Source: Bryopsis sp. KO-2023
Taxonomy: Eukaryota > Chlorophyta > Ulvophyceae > Bryopsidales > Bryopsidaceae
Assembly: GCA_030272585.1 (NCBI GenBank)
Contig: BSYQ01000003.1
Span: 1,674,001-1,738,000, forward strand
Length of the DNA stretch: 64,000 nucleotides
Direction of reading: 5' to 3'
Position numbers and translations under genes: made by a program. Each line of letters opens with the position of its first letter. Position 1 is the first letter of the stretch. The notes under the pieces were generated by a model that saw nothing but the letters and a program-made list of their open reading frames with translations, did no database searches and was not told the origin of the DNA. This document shows positions 10,650 to 21,691 of this stretch, piece after piece.

Positions 10650-12766
10650 AAACCAACGCTGATGTGTATAATGTTACTGACTAATGGGAAGAAGCAATGA
10701 AGATGACGAAAGCAATGTTTTTGCAATTTTTGTGAACAGCTTCGGAGGGGCACGTTGCATTTTTGACTGAAAAGGAGGATTGCGAGGGGGGCAATGCACT
10801 GATACATGTAGTCGAAACAGACAGAACAGAACAGGAAAAAGGGGGACGTTGGTTTGTATTTTCTTTTTCCTGGCAGGAGAGAGGGGTGGTTTTGTTTTGT
10901 TTTAGTTTTTTTCACTTGATATGGTTGGTTTATATATGTATATATTTTGTTTACTATATATATATATATATGCTTGGTTTCTTTTTTTTTTTTTTCATCC
11001 GTTTTTTTTCTATTTGGGGAAAAATGGTGCACATAGCCAAGAGAATAGCAAGGAGGTTGACGTGGCATTGTCATTATGAAAGCGATTTTGGCAAGAATAG
11101 AGATAAGAGAATTTGAAGGAGGAAAAAAAAAGTGAAAGATGGCGAGAAAGAGAAAGGTACGGTGGGAGCAACAAGTCCAGTTAGGGCGGTCCAGAAACGA
11201 GCGAAGGGGGACCAAGTTAACATTTCCACACTTTTTTTTTGGCTCGGCCTTTTTTTTGTAATGAACGTTCTTTGAGCATTTGTGCATGGGGAAGAAAAAC
11301 GTCCGAGAGGTTACCCTTCATGTTTGTTTTGCTCAAGATATGGACCGACATTCACAACTTGAATGGATGGAAAGACATCGTCCGAATTTTGAAACTATGG
11401 CTTGGTGCAGTTGCGATTCAAACTGTAACTGTAACGGTGGAGCACATTACAACGTCACTGTATGTTTTTCTGGGCAATCATTCTCTTTCAGCCACTGTTT
11501 CTAACTCCTCATACTTTTGAAGTGAGGAGAAACTGTGCATTATTTAATTGAAACTGTTGTAAACCCCATTAGAATCAGCAGACTGGCTTCTGGTGATGAG
11601 TGATAGATTCTGGTCAGAAAGTCAAGATCACTCAGAATTTGAGGGGTACAGTAAAGTGACTGAGTTGATATCTAGGATCTATTGGGAGAGAGAGGAAGTT
11701 GACTTGTCTTTTGAACAGATTTTTGGTAAGTGTAAGAACCAGTGTTTTATTACAGTCAAAACACCAGCCCAGCCCAGAAGCCATCCTTCTTTAAAGCTTG
11801 CTGCTCCCTGCCAGTTTCCTTTCGAGTGACACTTTATCATGCACCGCTTTTTCTTCATACATGTTCCTTTTGTTTCATTTTCTACCCCGAGGCTTCAACC
11901 ACAACCTGAAAATTGAAATCGAAACATTTGGGGAACGCACTCAGGCAGACACGAGTCTGAATTTTGCCGATTTCAGGCAAATTTGACAGAAATGATACAA
12001 AGGCATTCTAGAGCTCTGCCATCTGCATCGATTACAGGCTTGGATTCATATCATTCCACCAAAAGCATGGAGGCTTTGGAAAACTTTGCCCATACTTTGC
12101 CCAGAATACAAACTCAGAGTTGGAGGGTCTATTGGAAATCCTGATGATTTGATGATGGTGAAATAGGTGTCAAATCCAGCCAAATTTTGAATGCATGGAA
12201 ATGCGTACATTTGAATGTGAACACTGAGTTTGCTGTGGTGCTCATTTCATCCCAAGACTTGGAAAGTTGGTGGACTGTTGGTGGTTTGCAGATTTCTCTC
12301 GCCAGTTCGATTCAAACTCTTCCAATCAATCTCAGGGTGGGTAGCACTGGTGCCCACTGATGAACAATGATAATAAATATTAATGAGGCCCCCCAAAAAA
12401 AGCGCTGCAGGATGAAAAAATCGCTGTTGTGAAAAACCCACCAGCTCCAGCACCAGCATCAGGTTGGTGACCTTCAATCGCCGCAATCTTTTTTGAAGTC
12501 GAGAAAAATATAAAACAATGCTATTTTTGTTTTTTTTTTACAACAAATGTATCTATTCTTCATTTAATCTATTTTTAAACGAATTCACCCGTTCCACTGG
12601 TGAACCCTGAAAACATATACTATGATATGTAGCTGTTCTTTACAAAAGCAGAATGGGAAAAACCAAAAAAAACAAGCCACTGCAATGAATGGCAAAAAGA
12701 AAGAGTGCACAAACCCCCCCAAAAAATTACGCGAATAAATCCACAAGAAAATGTACAGCGCTGAAT
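10650..12766. other. Gene-poor spacer between aquaporin and the F-box gene
   Basis: About 2.1 kb. It contains (TA)n near 10953-10971 and poly-T/poly-A runs (10983-10995, 11231-11240). A frame at about 11593-11725 ending before GTAAGT, and another at about 11890-11984, could be exons of an unrecognised gene, but no motif or consistent splice chain supports this. I assign no gene. Confidence 0.5.
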
Positions 12767-14359
12767 TCACTGCATTCTCTGTTGTGGGCTTTTCACATTG
12801 TCGAAAGCTCCATCGACATACCACAGCTCCCGCATCCCTTTGATCGTCAAATGCGGACACCCTTTCATGTCAATTCTGGTCAGCTTGGGCAATTTCCTCA
12901 ATGCCTTGCAATCCTCGTCCGTAATCCCCAGCCAAGCCACTTCCAAATTCTCCAAACCGCCGAAAGTGTCAGCAATGAACCTGACGCTCTTCGAGGTCAA
13001 CCCACGGCAATCGGAACAACTCAGTTGCTTCAAACAGCCCCCCAACGGTTTCAACGCACACAGCCCCTCGTCCGAGATTTGCCCGCAGCAGGACAGCTTC
13101 AAGGAAGAAAGGTTGGTGAGCTGTCCGAGGCAGGGCATCCATTCGTCCGTCAGCCCCACCCAGAAACTCGTGTCGAGGCTGGTCAAAGTGTGCACCTTGC
13201 AGAGCACGGCTAGCCCGGCTTTGGTTATTTCGTTGCACAGCGACAAATCCAGAGCTTCCAACGGCAATCTGGCAAGATAAGGCATTCCTGAATCCGTCAC
13301 TGCACAGCAATTATGCAGGTCGATCTCCCTGAGGCTGGGTATCCCCGACAGAAACCTCAGCGTCTCATCATTCCCACAACCAAAACAATCCTGCAGCTTC
13401 AAATTCCTCAGCACCCCCGAGTTTTGAAAATCGAGAAAACACTCCCCCGACAGCATCAAACAACACGACAAATCCAGCTCCGTCAATGCCGGCAATCCAC
13501 TCAACGCAGCCACCCCCGAATCCGTAACGTTACATTTGCTGACGTTCAACGACTCCAAGCTGGACAAACCCGCCAACACCACCAGCTCCTCATCCCCCAC
13601 CCCGGAGCAAGTTCTCAAACTCAATTGCTTGATGCTGCCCATGCCCACTATCTCCTTCAAGCCCCATGCCGAAACCATCGTCCTGTCCAAACTCAGCGAC
13701 TGAATGCCAGCCAACTTCCTCAACATTGCCACCCCTGTGTCTGAGATTCCTGGGCACTCCCCCAACATGAGCTTCGTCAGGGAGGTCAATTCCACCAGCG
13801 TTTTCATAGATGTGTCGCTCACGGGATTCCATTGCAGATCCAAATGCTTCAGTTTCTTCAAGCCGATCAAGGTGCCTCCATTCACGCCCGCGTAACCCAT
13901 TTTGCCCGATTTGGCTTGCGCGATCGGAAATGGCTCCCTGCAGCCCGTGAGCACCAGCGTTTCGAGGTCCAGCAAGCTCCGCGAGACTTCCGCGATGGCG
14001 CGGTTCGTCAATGCGTGACACTTCGACAAGTTCAGCGACCTCAGCGTTTTTTGTCGCGCCAGCTTTCTGGCGATTCGGATAACTTTCAGGTCGTCGACGC
14101 CGTCCCAGCAAGAGCTCAAGTCCAAGCTTTCGATATTCGGGAGGATGTCGACCAAGTCAGGGTTGGGTTGGGACGGCCTGAGCGTGCGCACCGCCGTTCG
14201 CACGGTCGCTTTCCAGTGTCGATTGACGAGACACAGCGCGCCGACCTCTGGCCAACGGAGCAAGTCGACAATCAACTGAACGACGTCCTGCGGCAACGAT
14301 TCCCATGTCGTCGACATCTCGCTCAAAACCCGTTTGCGCTCGGCCCGCCAGTTTTGCAT
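12767..14359 (-). CDS. F-box/LRR-repeat protein (FBXL type)
   Basis: A single uninterrupted frame of 530 residues, unlike its intron-rich neighbours. Residues about 15-55 (from M-S-T-T-W-E-S-L-P-Q-D-V-V-Q-L-I to V-N-R-H-W-K-A-T-V) look like an F-box, which binds Skp1 in SCF ubiquitin ligases. About 17 leucine-rich repeats of the cysteine-containing (AMN1/FBXL) type follow, with recurring L-x-x-L-x-L-S-x-C and I-S-D-x-G motifs, to near the C-terminus. These would recognise the substrate. The second Met (residue 15) may be the real start, since it directly precedes the F-box. Lack of introns could mean an old retrocopy or simply an intronless family. Substrate unknown. Confidence 0.88.
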   Translation of the reverse strand: MQNWRAERKRVLSEMSTTWESLPQDVVQLIVDLLRWPEVGALCLVNRHWKATVRTAVRTLRPSQPNPDLVDILPNIESLDLSSCWDGVDDLKVIRIARKLARQKTLRSLNLSKCHALTNRAIAEVSRSLLDLETLVLTGCREPFPIAQAKSGKMGYAGVNGGTLIGLKKLKHLDLQWNPVSDTSMKTLVELTSLTKLMLGECPGISDTGVAMLRKLAGIQSLSLDRTMVSAWGLKEIVGMGSIKQLSLRTCSGVGDEELVVLAGLSSLESLNVSKCNVTDSGVAALSGLPALTELDLSCCLMLSGECFLDFQNSGVLRNLKLQDCFGCGNDETLRFLSGIPSLREIDLHNCCAVTDSGMPYLARLPLEALDLSLCNEITKAGLAVLCKVHTLTSLDTSFWVGLTDEWMPCLGQLTNLSSLKLSCCGQISDEGLCALKPLGGCLKQLSCSDCRGLTSKSVRFIADTFGGLENLEVAWLGITDEDCKALRKLPKLTRIDMKGCPHLTIKGMRELWYVDGAFDNVKSPQQRMQ

Positions 14360-14481
14360 CGAAAAATCTGGGGTTTCCGAAATGAGGTGTCATAAACGCT
14401 CAGCGCCACCTTTGAGCGATCATCCAATCATAAAATTACAAACCCCAGCGACAGAACGCCATCAGCCCTACTGTCGAAATC

Positions 14482-17321
14482 ATGAGTTCCTTCTGTTCAC
14501 CTTGGAGCACGTGGCTTGTCGTCGGAGTCGCCATCCTGTTGCGGCTGTGCGTTGGATTGGGACGCTATTCAGGTTGCCCCTGACCATGCATGCATCCACC
14601 ACACGATCGAGGTTTTTGCGCCACTCCACGCGACCATTTCAGCGAAACGCCAACGAAGCAATGTGGAAATCCAGCCAATAATGTTGCTGGAAAGAGATTT
14701 GCTTGGAATCGATCTGAGAAGAAAAGGGGATGGTGTGTTAGGGGCTGACAATCATCCAAAATATGGCGATTATGAGGCTCAGAGACATTGGATGGAAATC
14801 ACGACAAATTTGCCTGTTTTGGACTGGTAAGAGGATCCATTTCAATCTACATGGCATGCATCCATGGTCACACCTTTTGTCCAAATGAAGTGAAATGCTG
14901 GATCGCAATCGGGGATGATATCTGACAGAATTTTGTGAATTTCGTCTTACTGTGGCATTTCTTGCCTTTTGATAAATACCTTATAAGTTATATATTTTTT
15001 CATATTTTCCCCCCTAAAATCTGAGTTTCTGGCCGATTCCTTTTTCTTTCAGGTACCGTCAAACGCCAGACAATGATTTGTCATATTGGGGTCTGGATTA
15101 CCCACCCTTGACAGCATATCAGGTGCAGCGGAAAAAAAGAAAAAGAAGAAAATTCTTGAACTGAAACTGACCGAAATTTTTGAAACTGGCTGTATCCGTT
15201 CATCGATTGATCTATTTTTGGGTTTTTTTGCAGAGCTGGCTGTATGGAAAAGTGATCGAAAAGTTGGATCCCAAATCTGTCGAGTTGCATGAGTCTCGAG
15301 GACACCAACACTCCAAACTGTTGATGCGGTGGAGCGTATTGATTTCGGACTCAAGTAGGGCAACTATATTTCACCCAATGCTGAAATTTTCTTTCCTTCT
15401 TTCTTTCTTTCCTTCTTTTCTCAGACTTTTTTTTTCCACTTTGTTTAAACATTTTTTCGCACTTTTTTCGCATGGCAGCTGAGAACGAAAATTAGCTCAT
15501 GGTGAAAATCTTTTCAAAATCCACATCAACCTGAAACCTATCTTATTTTGATGCCAACAAAACCGAACACCTCACACACCACACACCCCTCTGAGAAAAT
15601 GACCATCAGATTTTCATCTCGGAAAGCGGCTGTGCATCACTTCAGCATTTGCTTGTACTGAGCAACGCATCATTCAGTGTGTTTCGCACAGTTCTGATTT
15701 TCTCCTCCATCCTCTGGGCAAACACCGTCCGACCCCAGCAGCCCAAGCGCAACCAATTGGCTACAATAGCAATCCTGCTGGCTGTATTGCTCCAGCCGCC
15801 ATGCATTCTCATCGACCACGGCCATTTTCAGTACAATGGAATCAGTTTAGGCCTCACACTGTTGGCCACGGTTGTTATCTGCAAAGGTTGGCATTGTTTG
15901 GGGAGCATCTTGTATTGCTGTGCCATCAACCACAAGCACATGGCTTTGTATTTCGCCCCAGCCTTTTTCGGATACCTTTTCGGCTGCTGCTTGAAGCGAG
16001 GTGCCGTCAAAGGCCTTGGAAAGGTGTGGTGTCTTCTCGTTTTAATGTCAATTTTTTTTTTTTCGAGTTTTTCTTGAGGCTTGTTATATTTTTGGTTTGT
16101 AGATTTGACGTTTTTGGAGATCTCTGGTGTGATCGGGCAGTTTTTTGCCCTTTTCAAACTTTTGAAAGCTGCATTTTAATGTATAGTTTTTATCTTCCTT
16201 TGCCTGTGAGAGATGCCACAGAAAAAACTTATAAAGCTCATGAGTTTTGGTGTCATTTTTGCTGCAGTTTTTTGCCCTCGGCTTCACAGTGATCGGAACT
16301 TTTGCCGTGTTATGGCTGCCCTTCATTCAAAACCCCGCCCAGGGAAATTACCTGGCAGTGATCAGTCGACTGGTCCCACTGGAGCGAGGGGTTTTCGAAG
16401 ATTACGTGGCTAGCTTCTGGTGTGCAACCAAACCATTGCTGAAATGGAAAGAAAGGTTTGACCCAGGAAGCATGTTCCGACTTTGCACCTTGGCAACGGT
16501 AGCTTCCTTCACCCCTTCAATGATCCATCAGATCGCGAAGCCCAGTCAGACAGGCTTTGTGTATTCGATGGCAAATTCGGCACTTGGATTCTTCCTGTTT
16601 TCGTACCAGGTGAGGGGCCGGACGGTGGGGTGGGGGGTTGCATGTTTCTGGAATTCCTTTCTTTTCTCAACATCCAGAGGTGTTATATGTTTTCAATCCA
16701 TGAGTCGACAGTGTGTTTTGTTTTGTTTTCACGTTTTGTTCGTTTTGATTGGGGGATCCTATCATTGTGTAATTTTCAAACAAAAAAATCTAAATGGTTG
16801 TGCATCTCTGTGGAAGTCACTGTGGGGGTTCAGAAAGCATGATCCATTTTTCTTGCTCGACACTACAGGTCCACGAAAAGTCAATTTTGTTGGCCTTGCT
16901 TCCGATCACTATGCTGGCAGTGGATGAACCTCACCTGGCACAATGGCTTCCCATCGTTGCTTCGTTTTCAATGTATCCCCTGCTGGAACGAGATGGCCTC
17001 ATCCTCCAGTACTTTGCGATGATCATTTTGTATGCATGCCTGCCCATCGTCGAACTCCTATCCAACAACCCCCCAAAGCGCCCACACAGTCCAAGATCGA
17101 CCAAAGACATTCTCTTTGTTTCGTGGATGTGGTTTTCTGGGGTCATCATGTGCGCTTTGCATTTTGCCAGGGCAGCCATACCTGCTCACGGAAGCCTCCC
17201 CTACATACATGATGCATTGTTCGTGGGGTTCAGCTTTGTTCAATTTTTGGGGGTGTATGTTTACTTGAATGTCAGGCAGCTCGCCAGAAGCGATCTCCAC
17301 GGCAAGGTGAAGACAGTGTAG
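14482..17321 (+). CDS. ALG6: Dolichyl-P-Glc:Man9GlcNAc2-PP-dolichol alpha-1,3-glucosyltransferase
   Basis: ALG6 adds the first glucose to the lipid-linked N-glycan precursor in the ER lumen. Exons: 14482-14572, about 14697-14826, 15053-15122, 15234-15354, 15692-16023, 16268-16609, 16869-17321; 1,539 nt, 512 residues, the normal family length. The exon-2 acceptor is the least certain; the one given keeps phase. Signatures: [25 protein letters not shown] with the catalytic-loop Asp, I-D-H-G-H-F-Q-Y-N, and V-H-E-K-S-I-L-L. Multiple hydrophobic helices run throughout. G-D-Y-E-A-Q-R-H-W and the H-F-Q-Y-N context favour ALG6 over the related ALG8. Confidence 0.93.
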
Positions 17322-17643
17322 TGCAGCCAGCTTGGGTTTCCAATGGGTAGTTGTTTTCATTTTTTGGGCAGGAGCGATGGGTTTTACTCAAGGATTCCTT
17401 TTCTTTGAGTGGTGAGTCGGCAGGGGTTGCTCAGGGCTCCAGCAGATTCTCAGGATGGCAGTTCATGAAATGGGTGTTATTGTTTGCTGACGGGCAGTGT
17501 GATTATATTTTCCCTGTTTTTTTTTTTCAAGTATGAGAATCATTCTTACAAAAGCACCACCACCCGACATATTGCATCTTCCTGATAATGATTTCAAGCT
17601 TAGCCGCCGAAAGTTGCGCCGATCCAGGAATGTATAGGCAGGG

Positions 17644-17886
17644 GTGCGTCGGAAATTTGTTGCCGCCGCTTGCGCGCAAGCGCTGGCGCAAGCATGCTTG
17701 CAAATCGCTTGCATCGCGATTGCACTGCAATCGCCTGCTTGCACTACGCTTGCAAACGCTTGCGCGCAAGCGTTGGATTATCGCCTGCTTGCACTACGTT
17801 TGCGCACTCTTGCGCGCAAGCGTTGGATTGCAGAACGGTTGCGCAGCGCTTGCGCGCAAGCATCGATTTTGATTATGCTTGCGTAA
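17644..17886. repeat. Palindromic TTGCGCGCAAGCG repeat cluster (copy 1)
   Basis: Tandem and inverted units built on GCTTGCGCGCAAGCG, separated by CTTGCACTACG-like spacers. The left edge GCGTCGGAAATTTGTTGC and the right-side motif GATTTTGATTATG recur, inverted, at 62.97-63.26 kb, so this is a dispersed element rather than a simple satellite. No terminal duplication was identified. Confidence 0.75.
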
Positions 17887-17939
17887 TGAATTGTCACTGT
17901 TGCTTTTGTGGCAGCTTGAAGCTGTGCTGCTTTCGACTC

Positions 17940-18708
17940 TAGATCGCAGATCTGCGTTTATGTCTCAAGCTCACACAGTCCTCGTTCGACGTCGCAACTG
18001 CCTCCGATTTAGAATGCTCTGACCCGCGTGGAGAGGCCAACGTTTGCAGCACCTCGAGAAGGATATTCGAGAACGCCGCAGGCACGGTGCCACGAAAAAG
18101 ACGTTGGCGGAGCCACGAGCGGGGCGCTGGGAGAGCAAGAACGTGGGGTGGAGAGCGCGGGAGTGTCGAAAAGTGCCAGAAGGCCTGGATGTCGCTGCCC
18201 ACTGTGACAAGGCCCTCCCCATCTTCGACGTGGCGAGTCATGGGCTGCACAGGACAGGGTTCTGTGCAGGTTCTGTGCACCCTGTGCTGTCCTGTCCTGT
18301 GCAGCGGAATTGCACAGGCCAGAACAGCACAGACTGTCTGTTCTGTGCACAGGGTCAGACCTGTGCTGCACAGGTGAGCAGACCTGCACAGCACAGCACA
18401 GACCTGCACAGAATCTGCACAGAACTGCACAGAATCTGCACAGATTTTGCACAGAATCTGCACAGAACTGCACAGAAACTGCACAGAATTTGCACAGACC
18501 CTGTCTGTGCTGTGCTGTACAGGTTTGTGCACCTGTGCAGCACAGGTCTGACCCTGTGCACAGAACAGACAGTCTGTTCTGTCCTGTCCTGTGCATAGAG
18601 GTCTCAGCCCATGTCTGGTGGCGACGAAAAAGTTTAAGGAGGTCACATGCGTGGGATTGCTCAACTAGGTTGTTGTGTATCTGGGCGAGAAACCGAGGAG
18701 GTGGAGGG
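17940..18708 (+). other. Possible host coding fragment interrupted by two hAT-related insertions
   Basis: With the 381-bp MITE removed, a plus-strand frame starting about 18044 runs through its target site to a stop near 18666. It includes the segment V-P-E-G-L-D-V-A-A-H-C-D-K-A. It resembles coding sequence, but I recognise no domain. The larger hAT element sits right after it (TSD 18701-18708). It could be non-coding host DNA. Confidence 0.25.
18237..18617. mobile_element. Non-autonomous hAT MITE of the same family as the 18.7-61.5 kb element
   Basis: The right end reads CAGCCCATGTCTG, the inverse of the CAGACATGGGCTG terminus at 18709; the left end reads GTCATGGGCTG and seems to lack the first few bases. 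GTGGCGA flanks both sides (18230-18236, 18618-18624), fitting a 7-8 bp target duplication. The interior is an array of CTGCACAGA, CTGTGCACAGG and GCTGCACAGGTG units with no coding capacity. The same units occur in the subterminal regions of the large hAT copy 91 bp away. Confidence 0.8.
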
Positions 18709-18871
18709 CAGACATGGGCTGAGACCCCTGTGCACAGGACAGGACAAAACAGACTGTCTGTTCTGTGCACAGGGTTGGACCTGTGCTGCACAGGTGCACA
18801 GACCTGTACAGCACAGCACAGACAGGGTCTGTGCAAAGTCTGTGCTGGGTCTGTGCTATGTCTGTGCTCTG

Positions 18872-19191
18872 TGTAAGACACGGGAGTGGTATAAAGACAA
18901 TGGAACTTTACAAAGAACACCGAGTCCACCACCACACTACTCTTGTAGTGCGGACCGGTCAAAGACAGTTACGGTTGCGGCGGAGGTTCGAATCCTCCCC
19001 GGAACCACTTCTCACTCATTCACACATTGTCACACAATTGTCCCTTAGTCCGGTCAGTCACCCAACTAACCGTCAACAACCAACACTCAGCCGAGTGGTT
19101 CGGACAGAAAAAGTAAGACTCGCGATCCGGAGATCACGAGTTCGAATCCCACTAAGCCCACACTTCCACTTCCACTAAGAAAACTGTCACA
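18872..19191 (-). repeat. Chromovirus-1 3' LTR with two tRNA-like modules
   Basis: 320 bp, TGTAAGACACGG to ACTGTCACA on the plus strand. It contains a T-arm-like hairpin GGAGGTTCGAATCCTCC (18982-18998) and a second module at about 19089-19159 with an A-box-like AGCCGAGTGG and a B-box-like GAGTTCGAATCCC. Both read on the plus strand, opposite to the element. Confidence 0.92.
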
Positions 19192-19513
19192 AGACTCCCC
19201 CTGACCTTGGGAAGCTGGACCCCCAGTCCTAAGGTCACCATAAGCACATAGAAAAACCAGCAAAGAAATAGAGCACTCCCCCAAAGGCAAAAAAAGGAAA
19301 ATCCCTAAGACTCCCCAGAAAGCAAAAAGGAAAAAGCCCCATCTGAAAAGCCAAACTCCAAGATAGTAGAAAAGAAATCAGCTGACCTGGTCTCAGCACT
19401 AACACCATCTCCCCTGAACCCCCAACAGTCATAGACTGAAATTCAATTCTCATTCCCTTATCTCATTAAGAATACTTCTCATTTTTACTCACTATTGGCA
19501 TCAATGATTCCAA

Positions 19514-21691
19514 TCATCTCCATCCCCAAATCCTCTTCTCTTGGACTGATGCCTCCAGTTGATTCTGCTGGAAATATGCTGCTGCAATGTCTGGGCAGTT
19601 CTCCAAATTCCTGATAGGTTCCCAGCTGTCATGGCCTCTATCATACCCCTGCCATCTGATGAGGAACTCTCTTGAGGTCCTCCCCCTGCCCCTGCCTCTT
19701 CTGATCTCTCTGTGATCCAAGAATCTCTCCACATGGAACTCTGGGTTTCCATCAATGATCTCAGGAGGAACTGGGTTGGGTTCTCTTTCCCCATACTGTT
19801 CATCCTGGATGTATCTCCTCAGCTTTGAGATATGGAACACTGGATGTAGACTCCACTGTTGAGGGACTTCCAATTCATAGGCCACTTGACCCACTCTCTT
19901 CAGAATCTTGAATGGACCCACATACTTTGGACCCAACTTCTTGCATCTGTCCCCAGCCAGCTTCAAGTCTTTTGTACTCAGGAGGACCACATCATTTACC
20001 CTGAACTCATCTTCTCTCCTATGCTTGTCTGCATTCTGCTTCTGTCTATTCTGAGCTCTGGCAATGCATGTCTTGGCCACCTCCACATCCATCTTCAGAT
20101 CATTCAAAATTTCATCCACACCTCTGATGGGTGTCTCAATCTTCTTCCTCCCCAATAAGGCTGCAGGCACCAAAGGTTCTTCTCCAGAATTCAAATAGAA
20201 TGGGCTATACCCAGTGCTGGATTGTTTCCCTTGGTTATACACAAATTCAGCTGCACTCAATTTCAAATCCCAGTCTGTTTGTGAATGGCTGACATAAGCT
20301 CTGAGGCTCTCTTCCAGGATTCTGTTGAGCCTTTCTGTCTGGCCATCTGATTGTGGATGCCTGGCAGATGACATCTTCAATGTGGTTCCTACCAGCTTCA
20401 TCAATTCCTTCCACAGCTCAGAGGTGAATCTGGCATCTCTGTCAGATACCAGGTCTTCAGGCATTCCATGATGCCTCCAGACCTCATCAAACAGCATCCT
20501 GGCCATTCCTGTAGCTCCAATGGTTCCTTGGGTTGCACAAAAGTGGGACATTTTGGACATCCTGTCCACAAACACCACTATAGCATCCTTTCCCCTCTCA
20601 GTCCTTGGTAGTCCTGTGATGAGATCCAAGCTCACTGAGCTCCATCTCCTGTTGGGGATCTGCAATGGTTGTAGGTCTCCAGCAATCTTTTGGGTAGATG
20701 ACTTGGTCTTCTGACATACAGGACAGCTCCTGCAATATTGAGCTACCTCTTGAGACATCTTCTTCCACCAAAAGTTCTGCTGTAGTGTAGACAGGGTTCT
20801 CTCCTTTCCCTTATGTCCTCCAATCAAACTGTCATGCCCTTCCTTCATCACCATTGCTTTAAGACTTTGTGGCACCACAATCTTTCCTTCCACAGTCTGT
20901 AGAACTCCATCAGCAGACATCTTGAACACCCTTTGGGTCTGGATGTCAGATTCCAGTCTCTTCAGGATTTCCTTGCAATGTTCATCATTCATCTGAGCAT
21001 CAGCAACCTCCTTTGGACTCCCCTGAGCCATAGGTTCCATGGATGACTTCTCCAGTGCATTGATTTGTTCATCAGATCTTGACAATCCTTTTCCAGTACC
21101 CCATTTGGTACCTCCTCTTGCATCACTTGGCATCACATCTGTTTTCAGTCTCTCAGGCAGCTTTCCAGTTTGGCATCCAGTAACCTTCACCAATCTGGAA
21201 CCCAATGGCTCTCCTGGTTGTTCATCAAACACAAGATCCTGTGGATGATTCTCTCCCCAGGCCCCCAAGCCTTGGTACCTCTGAACCTTGCCATCATGCT
21301 GTACAAGAGTTTTTGTTGTGCCAGTTGGTGTAGATGCCTTCAAATCTCCCCCTCCACTTCCAGAATCCCTTGGATCCACTGGATGTGGACATCTTGAGAG
21401 TGCATCAGCCACCACATTATCCTTCCCTGGGATGTGGACAGTTTGGAACCTGAAAGGAGCTAGGAACTCCACCCATCTAGCTTGTCTTCTGCTGAGATGC
21501 TGTTGAGAATCCAGCCAAACTAATGACTGGTTGTCTGTCCTCAGAACAAACTCCCTTCCTTCCAAATATGCCCTCCACTTCCTTAGACAGTGGACAATTC
21601 CCAATAACTCAATCTCATGGATTGGGTACCTGGACTCAGCATCAGTTAGCTTATGAGATTCAAATGCCACTGGATGCAATCCATCTGGTCC
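19514..21691 (-). CDS. Chromovirus-1 Pol, C-terminal part: RNase H end, integrase, chromodomain
   Basis: Order: remainder of RNase H (H-P-V-A-F-E-S-H-K-L, R-T-D-N-Q-S-L with catalytic Asp, V-A-D-A-L-S-R), integrase zinc finger H-x7-H...C-R-S-C-P-V-C, integrase core with D (S-L-D-L-I-T-G-L-P), D (V-S-D-R-D-A-R-F) and E (Q-S-D-G-Q-T-E-R), then a C-terminal chromodomain (F-L-I-R-W-Q-G-Y...D-S-W-E-P). Stop is at 19514-19516. The chromodomain is thought to guide integration to heterochromatin marks. The frame is continuous with the part at 22157-24585 once the MITE is subtracted. This stretch contains no CpG that I could find. Confidence 0.93.
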   Translation of the reverse strand, partial: GPDGLHPVAFESHKLTDAESRYPIHEIELLGIVHCLRKWRAYLEGREFVLRTDNQSLVWLDSQQHLSRRQARWVEFLAPFRFQTVHIPGKDNVVADALSRCPHPVDPRDSGSGGGDLKASTPTGTTKTLVQHDGKVQRYQGLGAWGENHPQDLVFDEQPGEPLGSRLVKVTGCQTGKLPERLKTDVMPSDARGGTKWGTGKGLSRSDEQINALEKSSMEPMAQGSPKEVADAQMNDEHCKEILKRLESDIQTQRVFKMSADGVLQTVEGKIVVPQSLKAMVMKEGHDSLIGGHKGKERTLSTLQQNFWWKKMSQEVAQYCRSCPVCQKTKSSTQKIAGDLQPLQIPNRRWSSVSLDLITGLPRTERGKDAIVVFVDRMSKMSHFCATQGTIGATGMARMLFDEVWRHHGMPEDLVSDRDARFTSELWKELMKLVGTTLKMSSARHPQSDGQTERLNRILEESLRAYVSHSQTDWDLKLSAAEFVYNQGKQSSTGYSPFYLNSGEEPLVPAALLGRKKIETPIRGVDEILNDLKMDVEVAKTCIARAQNRQKQNADKHRREDEFRVNDVVLLSTKDLKLAGDRCKKLGPKYVGPFKILKRVGQVAYELEVPQQWSLHPVFHISKLRRYIQDEQYGEREPNPVPPEIIDGNPEFHVERFLDHREIRRGRGRGRTSREFLIRWQGYDRGHDSWEPIRNLENCPDIAAAYFQQNQLEASVQEKRIWGWR

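Noticed and set aside
13590-14395. Plus- and minus-strand frames of 170-190 residues over the F-box/LRR gene
   Set aside because: Shadows of the 530-residue LRR gene; no motifs of their own.
17939-18664. Long Cys-rich frames on both strands over the 18.3 kb repeat
   Set aside because: They arise from CTGTGCACAG arrays, which stay open in several frames; not real proteins.
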